Program-made: the position numbers and the translations under genes
Source: Longimicrobiales bacterium
GTDB lineage: Bacteria; Gemmatimonadota; Gemmatimonadetes; Longimicrobiales; Gaopeijiaceae
DNA length: 64,000 bases
Assembly (NCBI GenBank): GCA_028278645.1
Contig: JANQDZ010000057.1
Coordinates: 1 to 64,000, forward strand
Reading direction: 5' to 3'
In this document: one piece after another, positions 53,474 to 61,332 of the stretch
Numbering within the stretch: the stretch's first letter is position 1
How the letters are laid out: the number at the start of each line of letters is the position of its first letter
The notes under the pieces: model-generated
What the model was told of the DNA's origin: nothing
The model's input: only the letters and a program-made list of their open reading frames with translations
Databases searched by the model: none

Positions 53474-54669
53474 CAGAATGACCCCGCGTTTACGCCATAG
53501 ATGGCCTGAAGAAGGGCCAGCGCCACAACAGCCACGATTCCGCCGAATCCCACGATCATGGCCGGCTCTACAAGGGCAACCAGGCGCTCCAAGGCTCGCT
53601 CGGTCTTTTTCTCCAGGAGCTCGGCTGACTTCAATAGGAAGTCGGCCAACCGTCCCGCGTCTTCTCCCAGGGCCACCAGCTGCGTCAGGACCGGGGGGAA
53701 CAGCCCTCCCCGGGCAATCGCGTGGTTGAGGCTGCTCCCTTCTCTCACCAGGGTCCGGATTCGATCCGTTTCCCGCTGAGCCACGGGATCTGTCATGCAG
53801 TCACGGGCATCGTCCAGAGCAAGGAGGAGTGGGGCCCCACCGGCCACCAACTCGCCCACCATCCGGGCGAATGAAGCGGCCAAATGTTGCCGTCTCCAGG
53901 ATCCGATGAGGGGAAGGCGTACCAAGATCTCAGCACCGGCATTCCTCCCAGCGTCGGTGGTCCGGAGCCAGGCAATCACCACTGCAGCCAGGGGCGGTAG
54001 GATAGCCAGAATCCACCACTCCGACCGGACGGCCGCAGCCACGCCAACCACTGCCGCCGTGGTGCCGGGCAAGGCAGCCCCGGACGACAGGAGGAGGTCG
54101 GAGAAACGCGGCAAAACAAACAAGACCAGCACCAAAACCGCCGCGATACCCACTAAACCCAGGAGAACCGGATAAATGGACATGGACACCAACTTCGACC
54201 GAAGCTCGCTTTCCCGTTCCAGATGTTCGGTCAGTCGTTCGAAGGCGCTGTCCAGTGAGCCGCTCTTCTCCCCGGCCCTCACCATCCCGACATAGAGGGA
54301 TGAGAACAACCGAGGGTGCTCGGAGAGGGACGAGGCGAGATCGTCTCCCCGCTCCACTTTGGATCGAATAGTTTCAAGGGCCGGTCGGACCGACTCAGGT
54401 GCCGCGGTGGTGCCTGCCCCGAGGGCCCTCGCCAGGGGCATCCCGGCCGGAAGGAGGGACGCTACGGCTCGGGTGAATTCCAGGACGGCTCGCCGCCTAC
54501 CCAGCCCCAATCCGATCCCGTTCCCGCCCTTTTTTGCCTCCTCCACGTCCAAGGCCACCAGGCCTCGACCCTCCAGATCCCGAACGATCGCTTCCGGGCT
54601 GGAACCCGGTAGCCGGCCCTTCGTTCGTTGACCGTGAGTGTCAATGGCGCGGTAGGCGTAGAGCGGCAT
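53473..54669 (-). CDS. gspF: Type II secretion inner membrane platform GspF
   Basis: A 398-residue polytopic protein of the GspF/PilC family. The start MPLYAYRAIDTHGQRTKGRL and the repeated T2SSF cytoplasmic domains are clear: FTRAVASLLPAGMPLARALG with SSLYVGMVRAGEKSGSLDSA in the first copy, and FARMVGELVAGGAPLLLALD with LTQLVALGEDAGRLADFLLK in the second. Three TM helices are seen (about 165-190, 212-245 and 370-392). It is the platform for pseudopilus assembly. It lies 6 nt after gspG and overlaps gspH. Confidence 0.94.
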   Translation of the reverse strand: MPLYAYRAIDTHGQRTKGRLPGSSPEAIVRDLEGRGLVALDVEEAKKGGNGIGLGLGRRRAVLEFTRAVASLLPAGMPLARALGAGTTAAPESVRPALETIRSKVERGDDLASSLSEHPRLFSSLYVGMVRAGEKSGSLDSAFERLTEHLERESELRSKLVSMSIYPVLLGLVGIAAVLVLVLFVLPRFSDLLLSSGAALPGTTAAVVGVAAAVRSEWWILAILPPLAAVVIAWLRTTDAGRNAGAEILVRLPLIGSWRRQHLAASFARMVGELVAGGAPLLLALDDARDCMTDPVAQRETDRIRTLVREGSSLNHAIARGGLFPPVLTQLVALGEDAGRLADFLLKSAELLEKKTERALERLVALVEPAMIVGFGGIVAVVALALLQAIYGVNAGSF

Positions 54670-54675
54670 GGATCC

Positions 54676-55122
54676 CTACCAGCTCACGACGTCCGCGTCC
54701 TCACCCTCTCCCCCCAGCTCACCATCTGCCCCCAGCGAGAGGAGATCGTATCCTCTGGGATTCGCTTCGCCGGGGCTGAGGTAGATAAAAGGTGCACCCC
54801 AGGGATCCATCGGCACGTCCTTTCGGAGGTAGGGGCCACGCCAGTTGGAAGGAAGTGGTTCAAAGGTTGGCTCGACCTGGAGGGCCTCCAGGCCTTGTTC
54901 GGTTGTGGGGTATCGGCCGTTATCCAGCCGATAGGCGTCGAGCCCGGCCCCCAGGAGTTCGATCTGAGATCGAGCCGTGGCATCCTTCGCCGTTCCCACA
55001 TGCTGAAACACATTGGGAGCCACGAGGGCGGCCAACATGGCGAGGACGGCGATGACCACCAGGATCTCGATCAGCGTGAACCCGCGACGATTGCCCATTG
55101 GTCGTCCCTGTTCGGTAGACAT
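54676..55122 (-). CDS. gspG: Major pseudopilin GspG
   Basis: A 148-residue pseudopilin: prepilin motif RRGFTLIEILVVIAVLAML (Glu at +5), then ARSQIELLGAGLDAYRLDNG, RYPTTEQGLEALQVEP, NWRGPYLRKDVPMDPWGAPF and the calcium-loop region ending YDLLSLGADGELGGEGEDAD with VVSW. These are the classical GspG signatures. GGAGGC precedes the ATG. It is the first gene of the eleven-gene type II operon, so the operon promoter should lie in 55123-55358, shared with the divergent DUF1846 gene. No gspO (prepilin peptidase) is present in the window. Confidence 0.95.
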   Translation of the reverse strand: MSTEQGRPMGNRRGFTLIEILVVIAVLAMLAALVAPNVFQHVGTAKDATARSQIELLGAGLDAYRLDNGRYPTTEQGLEALQVEPTFEPLPSNWRGPYLRKDVPMDPWGAPFIYLSPGEANPRGYDLLSLGADGELGGEGEDADVVSW

Positions 55123-55358
55123 TCAGGCCAGCCTCCGGAAAGTATGCTTGATCACCCTATCAGACAGCTATGCCGGGAAAAACGTTAGGAAAAAGCTCGT
55201 AAGAAGTTGCCTTACTCGCCCCTAACATCTGACGGTGGTTGAGGGGTGTGCGGTTGGCCGGTGTGCCCGATGGCCAATCCGCCGGATACCCCTTATCCTA
55301 CCACCCGTCCGAGCCTTAGGTCCCGAGCCCACGAACCCAAAACCCTACCAGATTCTCC

Positions 55359-56876
55359 ATGCCCAACAACATCGGCTTCGACAACGAGAAATACCTGAGG
55401 GAGCAAACAGCAGCCATCAACGAGCGGGTAGACCGCTTCAGCGACAAACTCTATCTGGAATTTGGTGGAAAGCTCCTTTTTGATTTCCACGCGTCGAGAG
55501 TCCTACCTGGGTTTGATCCAAATGTGAAGATGCGGCTCCTCCAGGGGCTAAGCGAACGAGCCGAGGTCATTCTTTGCATCTACGCCGGGGATATCGAGAA
55601 GAAAAAGATGAGGGCGGATTTTGGCATCACCTACGATGCGGATGCCCTGAAGCTCATCGATGACCTGGAAGATCGGGGCGTCCCGGTGACGGCGGTTGTG
55701 ATCACCCGCTATGAGGAACAGCCGGCGGCAGCGGCATTCAAAGCACAGCTCGAAAACCGGGGTGTCCAGGTCCACACGCACCGGTTCACCAAGGGGTATC
55801 CCACCGACGTGGACACGGTGGTGAGCGATCAGGGATACGGCGCCAACACGTATGTGGAGACCACAAAACCAATCGTGGTGATCACGGGACCGGGACCGGG
55901 GAGCGGGAAGCTAGCCACCTGCCTCTCCCAACTCTACCACGATCATCAGCGAGGCCTGAATTCCGGTTACGCCAAGTTTGAGACCTTCCCGATCTGGAAC
56001 CTGCCGCTGAAACACCCGGTGAACTCCGCCTACGAGGCAGCCACGGCAGAGATGAAAGACGTGAACCAGATCGATCATTTCCATCTCGAGGCCTACAACG
56101 AAAGCACCGTCAACTACAACCGTGACATAGAGGCTTTTCCCCTTCTGAAGAGAATTATCCAGCGGATCACGGGAGGTGAGTCCTTCTACGAATCTCCTAC
56201 CGACATGGGTGTAAACCGGGCCGGTTTCGGGATCATCGACGACCAGGTCGTGAGGGAGGCAGGAAAGCAGGAGATCGTTCGGCGGTTCTTCCGGTACGGC
56301 TGCGAACACGCCATGGGCTTGGTAGACCGGGAGTCGGTGGAACGCATCGAGCTCCTCATGAATGACCTCGACCTGACCCCTGAGAGCCGAATCGTGGTTG
56401 GACCTGCCAGAGACGCGGCGAAACAGGCCAAGCTGGATGGGATGGGAAACGACGGGATTTTCTGCGGAGCGGCCATGGAACTGCCGGACGGGTCCATACT
56501 CACCGGGTACAACTCCCCCCGCCTCCACGCCGCCGCGAGCCTAATCCTCCATACCGCGAGTTATCTCGCCGGCGAGCCCAATGGCGAAGAGCTCCTCTCT
56601 CCGGAAGTCATTGACTCCATCAGCTATCTGAAAAAAGACGTTCTCGGGCGTAAGCGAATCAGCTTGGATGCGGAAGAAACCCTGATCGCTCTCGGGATCA
56701 GCGCCACCAACGATCCAAAGGTCAAATCGGCAGTGGCCCAACTCCATCAATTCCAAGGATGTGAGGTCCACATGACGCACATGCCTTCACCCGGCGATGA
56801 AGCCGGGCTGAGAAAGCTCGGCGTGAACCTGACGACCGAGCCGCGCTTTGCGTCGAAGCGGCTCTTCGTGAGCTGA
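55359..56876 (+). CDS. DUF1846 family protein
   Basis: A 505-residue cytoplasmic protein that matches DUF1846 over its whole length: IGFDNEKYLREQTAAINERV at the start, RVLPGFDPNVKMRLLQGLSE, EIILCIYAGDIE-like (here EVILCIYAGDIEKKKMR), YGANTYVETTKPIVVITGPG followed by PGSGKLATCLSQLYHDHQRG (a P-loop-like element), ETFPIWNLPLKHPVNSAYEA and EGCEVHMTHMPS-type end (here GCEVHMTHMPSPGDEAGLRK). The biochemical role is not established. It is divergent from gspG with a 236-nt intergenic region and has a strong terminator after it. Confidence 0.93.
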   Translation: MPNNIGFDNEKYLREQTAAINERVDRFSDKLYLEFGGKLLFDFHASRVLPGFDPNVKMRLLQGLSERAEVILCIYAGDIEKKKMRADFGITYDADALKLIDDLEDRGVPVTAVVITRYEEQPAAAAFKAQLENRGVQVHTHRFTKGYPTDVDTVVSDQGYGANTYVETTKPIVVITGPGPGSGKLATCLSQLYHDHQRGLNSGYAKFETFPIWNLPLKHPVNSAYEAATAEMKDVNQIDHFHLEAYNESTVNYNRDIEAFPLLKRIIQRITGGESFYESPTDMGVNRAGFGIIDDQVVREAGKQEIVRRFFRYGCEHAMGLVDRESVERIELLMNDLDLTPESRIVVGPARDAAKQAKLDGMGNDGIFCGAAMELPDGSILTGYNSPRLHAAASLILHTASYLAGEPNGEELLSPEVIDSISYLKKDVLGRKRISLDAEETLIALGISATNDPKVKSAVAQLHQFQGCEVHMTHMPSPGDEAGLRKLGVNLTTEPRFASKRLFVS

Positions 56877-56918
56877 GGGGGGCCACCGAACCCATCGGTC
56901 CATTCCGACAAGAAGAAG

Positions 56919-56952
56919 CGGCGGCCCTCATTGTGAGGACCGCCGTTTTTTT
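56919..56952 (+). terminator. Intrinsic terminator of the DUF1846 gene
   Basis: A 12-bp stem with one mismatch (56919-56930 with 56934-56945, loop TTG) followed at once by seven T. It separates the DUF1846 gene from the convergent DsrK-like gene. Confidence 0.92.
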
Positions 56953-56969
56953 GCCACGGAAGGCAGGCT

Positions 56970-58325
56970 TCAAGCCGTATAATCGACCCGATCCGCAGCC
57001 TTCCCATTGATGAGGATGGACCGGGAGAGCATGTCATGGACCCCCCCAACCTCGATCTGCTCCTCGTGGTGTTCCATGAGCTGAGTCAGCTGCCGTTTGC
57101 AGTTGGAGCAGGCGGTGGCGACGTAGACCGCACCGGTATCCCGGATTTGGTCCATTTTTTTCTTCCCGGACACTTCCATCCGGAATTCGATAATGTCATC
57201 CATGGCCGACAAGCCGCCACCTCCACCGCAGCACCAGTTCTCGCCTCGGTTCGGGTACATCTCCCGGAAGTCCTGACATGAGGCTTCGAGGATGGCCCGG
57301 GGCTCGTCTACGATGTTGCAGGACCGACCGAAGTTGCATGGATCGTGGTATGTGACGGGCTGCGGGTTCTTGGACTTGTCGAACTCGATCAGCCCTTCCT
57401 TGATCCGGTCCGCCGTCCACGGCATGCAGTTCTCGACCTTAAAGGGCAGGTCACCCCACCACCCTGACTTCTCCATCATCATCTTCATGATACGGTAGGC
57501 GTGCCCACACTCTCCCATGAGCATCACGTCGCACTCGAGCTCCTTCGCCGTATCCACGTATAGCTTGTTGTCGGTCTTCATGTCACCGTCGTTACCGGTG
57601 AACAGGCCGTAATTCGCTCCGTCGAAGCACTTGGAGCTCATGGTCCAGTCGTCGGCCATTCCCAGGACGTGGAAGACCTTTGCCACACCCATGGTCGCCT
57701 CCGGATTGACCAATACGTCGCCGGAGGGAGGCACGTAGAAGTACTTGGCTCCGACCTTGTCGATGGGGATTTTGATTGGGGTGCCGTGCTCTTCCTCCAT
57801 CTCCTCCTCGAGGAAGTCGATAGCGGCCCGGAAGGCCGACTCTCCCGCTCCGTCCGTATTCCCCGTCTCCAGAGAGATGGCAACAACCTTAGCCATGGTG
57901 TCGGGCGTCATGCCGAGCTTATCCAGAATCGCCCGACCCTTCCGTGTGATGACAGAGTGGTCGATCCCGAACGGACAGAAGGTGGCACACCGACGGCAAC
58001 CGGTGCACTCGTACCAGATCTTCTGCCAATCTTCGAGGTCGTCCGGATCAAAATCCTCGGCACCCGCTAGTTTGCCGAACAGCTTTCCGGATGTGGTGTT
58101 GTACTTGTTGTAGATCCGACGGATGATGTCTGTCCGTTCGGCCGGGTTGAACCGCTTCTCGCTCTTTCCGTAGTAAACCGGACAGACCGAAGCACAGGTC
58201 CCACACTTCGCGCACATTTCCATGTACATGCGCATGGACCTCGGGCCGTCTTTGATGGCGCTGATGGAATCGACGACGGTCTTTTTGATTTCTTCTCTGG
58301 TAAGTTCAGTGTCGGAATCAGACAT
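56970..58325 (-). CDS. DsrK/HdrD-like iron-sulfur protein
   Basis: A 451-residue cytoplasmic Fe-S protein. Two [4Fe-4S] motifs lie at Cys38/41/44/48 (CAKCGTCASVCPVYYG) and Cys107/110/113/117 (CTGCRRCATFCPFG). The C-terminal CCG region has HDPCNFGRSCN (about 332), NWCCGGGGG (about 374) and ATACSNCKRQ (about 408), the pattern that in DsrK/HdrD holds the special catalytic Fe-S cluster for disulfide reduction. DsrMK complexes pass electrons between membrane quinones and the DsrC disulfide. Its b-type cytochrome partner gene ends 19 nt upstream, and a DsrC-like gene precedes that. It is shorter than typical DsrK (about 540) and nearer HdrD in length. Confidence 0.9.
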   Translation of the reverse strand: MSDSDTELTREEIKKTVVDSISAIKDGPRSMRMYMEMCAKCGTCASVCPVYYGKSEKRFNPAERTDIIRRIYNKYNTTSGKLFGKLAGAEDFDPDDLEDWQKIWYECTGCRRCATFCPFGIDHSVITRKGRAILDKLGMTPDTMAKVVAISLETGNTDGAGESAFRAAIDFLEEEMEEEHGTPIKIPIDKVGAKYFYVPPSGDVLVNPEATMGVAKVFHVLGMADDWTMSSKCFDGANYGLFTGNDGDMKTDNKLYVDTAKELECDVMLMGECGHAYRIMKMMMEKSGWWGDLPFKVENCMPWTADRIKEGLIEFDKSKNPQPVTYHDPCNFGRSCNIVDEPRAILEASCQDFREMYPNRGENWCCGGGGGLSAMDDIIEFRMEVSGKKKMDQIRDTGAVYVATACSNCKRQLTQLMEHHEEQIEVGGVHDMLSRSILINGKAADRVDYTA

Positions 58326-58344
58326 GGTTATCTCCCCTCCCCCC

Positions 58345-59067
58345 TCATTGCTTCCGGATGAGTTGATGAGTGAAGAAGATCCCCCCGAAGTGGAGGATCT
58401 TGCTGAACGGGATGTACATGAGGAGCAAGAGGGCCAGGCACATGTGAGTCAGGAATACACCGTTTTGCAGAGCCGCGGCGTCGGCCACTCCGCCGAAGGT
58501 GGCGAGGTTCGCGAAGTACTCCCGGGTCAAGGCCAGGTCGAAGTGTTCAGGCGCAAACCTCATCATGTTCCCGGTGATGACGATGGCTCCGATCAGGGAT
58601 AGGGCCAGAATGTCACCCACGCTGGTGATTTCCCTCACCCGAGGGAGCAGCAATCGGCGGACCAAAAGAATCACCGCCGTGACCAGGATCAGGATCCCAG
58701 CCGCGCCACCGGCACCACTGGACATCCCTTGGATGCCGGCTTCGGTCATACCCAGGGTCATGAACACCTGGTCGATGTTCGAGACCACCCGAAGGTGGCC
58801 GAGAAAAATCAGAGCCAAAACGACGTGGAAGCCCCATGCAAAAACCCAGAGGGGCTTATCGCCTTTGTAGAGGCTCCTAAAAAACACCGCCTCCTTTGCG
58901 GTGTTGATGGCGTTGGCTTTTCCCTCGGGAGAAGGAGCTGGAAAGAGCGTCATGGCCGGGGCCGGGAGTTTCATCCAACTCCTTACCCGCCACACCATGG
59001 CCACCACGAAGACAAGGACCGCCACGTATGGCAGCACCCCGCCTATGAAGAACCTTAGAATATCCAT
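58345..59067 (-). CDS. DsrM/NarI-like cytochrome b subunit
   Basis: A 240-residue membrane protein with five to six hydrophobic segments. The NarI/DsrM pattern is seen in LWVFAWGFHVVLALIFLGHL (haem-ligand His candidates near 81 and 91), SLIGAIVITGNMMRFAPEHF and NGVFLTHMCLALLLLMYIPF (further His near 210), ending SKILHFGGIFFTHQLIRKQ. It should transfer electrons between quinol and the DsrK-like partner. AAGGA precedes the ATG. It lies between the DsrC-like gene (92-nt gap) and dsrK-like (19-nt gap) on the same strand. Confidence 0.85.
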   Translation of the reverse strand: MDILRFFIGGVLPYVAVLVFVVAMVWRVRSWMKLPAPAMTLFPAPSPEGKANAINTAKEAVFFRSLYKGDKPLWVFAWGFHVVLALIFLGHLRVVSNIDQVFMTLGMTEAGIQGMSSGAGGAAGILILVTAVILLVRRLLLPRVREITSVGDILALSLIGAIVITGNMMRFAPEHFDLALTREYFANLATFGGVADAAALQNGVFLTHMCLALLLLMYIPFSKILHFGGIFFTHQLIRKQ

Positions 59068-59159
59068 CAGCCCGTTCCTTTTTCGAGCCCCTGCTCGGGG
59101 GTTGGTGTTCTCAGCCTCTCAGTTTTTTGGGCGCCAAACGCGCCCGGTGCCGCTTGGCC

Positions 59160-59483
59160 TCAGGAGCATCCCGGGGGCCTGGGCAAGCCAGACAACCGGT
59201 AGGCCCCTTTCACCATTCCGCAGGGAAACAGCTCACAGATGTCCGCTGAGCTCAGCCCCGTCTCCTGGTGGACTTTGATCACCGGTGGACCGAGGCCGTA
59301 GGTCTTGTAGTAGCTCTGGACGAATTCGATGACCTTCCAGTGATCGTCGGTGAGGTCACCGACTCCGTGCTCGATGGCCAGCCTCTGGGCTTCGGCACGG
59401 TTCCAATCCTCCATGGTTTTGAGGAACCCGTTGGGTCCCAGATCGGGTACCGGGTGAGCTTCCTGGTTCTCCATCATGATCAT
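59160..59483 (-). CDS. DsrC/TusE-like sulfur carrier with only the penultimate cysteine
   Basis: A 107-residue DsrC-family protein: DLGPNGFLKTMEDWNRAEAQ, LTDDHWKVIEFVQSYYKTYG and the end ELFPCGMVKGAYRLSGLPRP then PGCS. The penultimate-position Cys (CysA) is kept. The second Cys of DsrC (CysB, normally in KGAC) is Tyr here (KGAY), while a new Cys is found seven residues earlier (FPCG). TusE-type homologues also carry only CysA. ATG at 59483 follows AAAGG. It is 45 nt downstream of an HTH regulator and 92 nt upstream of the DsrM-like gene, which suggests it serves that membrane complex. Confidence 0.88.
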   Translation of the reverse strand: MIMMENQEAHPVPDLGPNGFLKTMEDWNRAEAQRLAIEHGVGDLTDDHWKVIEFVQSYYKTYGLGPPVIKVHQETGLSSADICELFPCGMVKGAYRLSGLPRPPGCS

Positions 59484-59528
59484 TGCTCTCAACCTTTCGG
59501 GTTGGGCCGTGGATCGATGAGCCCGGTG

Positions 59529-60308
59529 TCAGACGCACTCCACCGGGAAGCTTTCTATGACCGCTTGGATTTGTGCCAGATCGAAGGGTTTCTCAATTCG
59601 TCCAGCGATGAAGGAGCTACCGTTCAGGGAGCCCTTTCTATTGGACCGCCCGCGGCGCACGGCCGCCACAGTCTTGAGGCCAGGTAGTCGAGGGTCGCGG
59701 GCAAGGCTTTCCAGGAGTCCGTTTTCCCGGGCCGCCGTGAACTCCAGGTCCACAACAGCAAAAGCGGGGAGGAAGGTCTCCACCGCTGCGGAGGCCTCGT
59801 AGGCGTTACGTGCGAAACGAAGGACGATGCCCTCATCTGCTTCTGCTTCGAGCCGTTCCCTCAGGTCCGGGTCGGATGAGACGATCAGTACGTTGGTGGG
59901 AAGCCCCACTACCCGCCGGTAGTATGCACAGTCGTCACAGGAGGTCGGGCAAAAGCGGCGGGCGTGACCGCTGTCGATTCCCAGGGTAGCGATCTGGAAA
60001 CACCAGGAGGCTCTCACGCGATAAACGACGCAGTTCACGCACTCGTCCCGGACGGCGCCACCCTCACTCAGGTATTCCCAACACCGGAGAGGTGCATCGC
60101 CTGGGGGCCGCTCGAGTTTGAGGTTTGGGGTCTTTTGCTGACTGAGGAGGGGGCGGAGCTTCTCCAGCTTGATCCGGTAGTGGCCTCCCGGGGTCCGGAT
60201 CCCTTCCAGCCGTCCGGTCCTGATCCAGTTCAAAACCGTGGCCGGGGTGACGGCGCACATCTGAGCCGCCTGTCCGGTAGTAAGCCATGTTCGACCTTGG
60301 TCTTCCAT
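59529..60308 (-). CDS. HTH / seven-cysteine CW-like / receiver-like regulator A
   Basis: A 259-residue regulator in three parts. Residues about 7-50 are an excisionase/MerR-type HTH (LTTGQAAQMCAVTPATVLNW, IRTGRLEGIRTPGGHYRI). Residues about 72-135 hold seven Cys with spacing C-x13-C-x2-C-x9-C-x16-C-x3-C-x2-C (RCWEYL, ECVNC, SWCFQ, FCPTSCDDCAYYR), resembling two-CW cysteine domains and suited to an Fe-S cluster or zinc. Residues about 138-259 resemble a receiver: VLIVSSDPDLRERL, AFAVVDLEF with a candidate phospho-Asp, and IEKPFD with the conserved Lys-Pro. ATG at 60308 is preferred to GTG at 60317. Paralog of the divergent gene at 60514. No kinase is nearby. Confidence 0.82.
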   Translation of the reverse strand: MEDQGRTWLTTGQAAQMCAVTPATVLNWIRTGRLEGIRTPGGHYRIKLEKLRPLLSQQKTPNLKLERPPGDAPLRCWEYLSEGGAVRDECVNCVVYRVRASWCFQIATLGIDSGHARRFCPTSCDDCAYYRRVVGLPTNVLIVSSDPDLRERLEAEADEGIVLRFARNAYEASAAVETFLPAFAVVDLEFTAARENGLLESLARDPRLPGLKTVAAVRRGRSNRKGSLNGSSFIAGRIEKPFDLAQIQAVIESFPVECV

Positions 60309-60322
60309 ACGAATCACCCATC

Positions 60323-60340
60323 GGGTTTTATGGATTCGCG
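60323..60340 (+). promoter_or_regulatory. Direct repeat copy 1, candidate operator (GGGTTTTATGGATTCGCG)
   Basis: It shares GGGTTT-TATGGATT with copy 2 at 60448-60465, in the same orientation, both inside the 200-nt divergent intergenic region. It lies in the predicted leader of regulator A. Confidence 0.55.
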
Positions 60341-60365
60341 CAGACCACTTGATTCATTTTTCGAG

Positions 60366-60394
60366 AAATTACATACTAAAACGCCGATTGTCAA
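60366..60394 (-). promoter_or_regulatory. Putative sigma-70-type promoter for regulator A
   Basis: On the minus strand TTGACA (60394-60389) is followed after 17 nt by TAATTT (60371-60366). The predicted start near 60359 leaves about a 50-nt leader that contains repeat copy 1 (60323-60340). The region is far more AT-rich than its surroundings. Confidence 0.5.
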
Positions 60395-60447
60395 CCACAT
60401 TGAACAGAAAAAACAATAAAAACGTATCGACTATTGACATTCGTCTT

Positions 60448-60465
60448 GGGTTTATGGATTTTGCG
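60448..60465 (+). promoter_or_regulatory. Direct repeat copy 2, candidate operator (GGGTTTATGGATTTTGCG)
   Basis: Copy 2 overlaps the region just downstream of a TTGACA (60434-60439), a candidate -35 for regulator B, whose -10 is weak. A protein bound here would meet RNA polymerase at the promoter, consistent with auto- or cross-regulation. Confidence 0.55.
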
Positions 60466-60513
60466 TTGTAGTGCTTTTCCGCGTTTAAACTCATCGAATG
60501 GAAAAAACACTTC

Positions 60514-61311
60514 ATGGCAGGGAACAAACCCGAGCTCCTTAGCACCGGCGAGGTTGCACGACTCTGTGGGGTCACCCGTGACGCGGTTCTGAAATGGATC
60601 AAGAAGGGGAAGCTCCCCGCCACGCAAACGCCTGGGGGCCACTTCCGCATTCCCAGGGAAGCGTGTCAGGGCATGGCCATGGAAGGGCCACACGAGAAAC
60701 CCGTGGTGACCCATGAAGGCGAGCCAGCCGAATCTGGACCTCTTCGCTGTTGGGAATATTTCGGGGACGATGGTTCTCCTCGGGAGGTCTGCGAGAGCTG
60801 CCTCGTCTATTTGGCTCGGGCCCAAAACTGCTTTCGACTGGCCGAATTGGGGGAAGAGTCTGGCCATCGACTCCACTTCTGTCGGCATGATTGCCGCACG
60901 TGCGCCTACTACCGTGCCTGCCAGGGCCTGGCCACTGAAGTCCTGCTGATCACCAGGGATGAAGGTCTCATTCGCCGTGTGGAGGCTGGAATCGATCCGG
61001 AGCTGGTATCGATGCGTTTTGCCAGGTCCGGGTACGAGGGATCAGCGATCATCTCCACCTTCAGTCCAGCCCTGATCATTATGGACAGTGATCTGACGGA
61101 GGTTCGAACCGGGCTTCTCCCCGAGTCGATCCTGGGCGATGAGCGAATCCCTGCCGTTCGTGTGGTCGTGGCATGCAGAAGAGGGCACGAAGACCTTTTC
61201 CAGGGAACCCCGGTTCATCGGATCCCTGCCCCCTTCACCTCCGATGAAGTAAGCGCGCTAGCTGAAGAGGTGGTCCAGAACCACTCCGGGGCCCCACGGG
61301 ATGTAGCCTGA
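60514..61311 (+). CDS. HTH / seven-cysteine CW-like / receiver-like regulator B
   Basis: A 265-residue paralog of regulator A. HTH: LLSTGEVARLCGVTRDAVLK with WIKKGKLPATQTPGGHFRI (about 8-47). The seven-cysteine domain has identical spacing (RCWEYF, VCESC, QNCFR, FCRHDCRTCAYYR; about 76-140). The receiver-like part begins LATEVLLITRDEGLIRRVEA and keeps an Asp in ALIIMDSDL, but the Lys of the receiver is replaced (IPAPF instead of EKPF), so phosphorylation-type switching is doubtful. Cys-based redox or metal sensing is more likely; this is inference. It is followed after 21 nt by the tandem DsrC-like gene, so the two form one arm of the divergent module. Confidence 0.82.
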   Translation: MAGNKPELLSTGEVARLCGVTRDAVLKWIKKGKLPATQTPGGHFRIPREACQGMAMEGPHEKPVVTHEGEPAESGPLRCWEYFGDDGSPREVCESCLVYLARAQNCFRLAELGEESGHRLHFCRHDCRTCAYYRACQGLATEVLLITRDEGLIRRVEAGIDPELVSMRFARSGYEGSAIISTFSPALIIMDSDLTEVRTGLLPESILGDERIPAVRVVVACRRGHEDLFQGTPVHRIPAPFTSDEVSALAEEVVQNHSGAPRDVA

Positions 61312-61332
61312 CTTCCATGAATGGAGGCTCGA

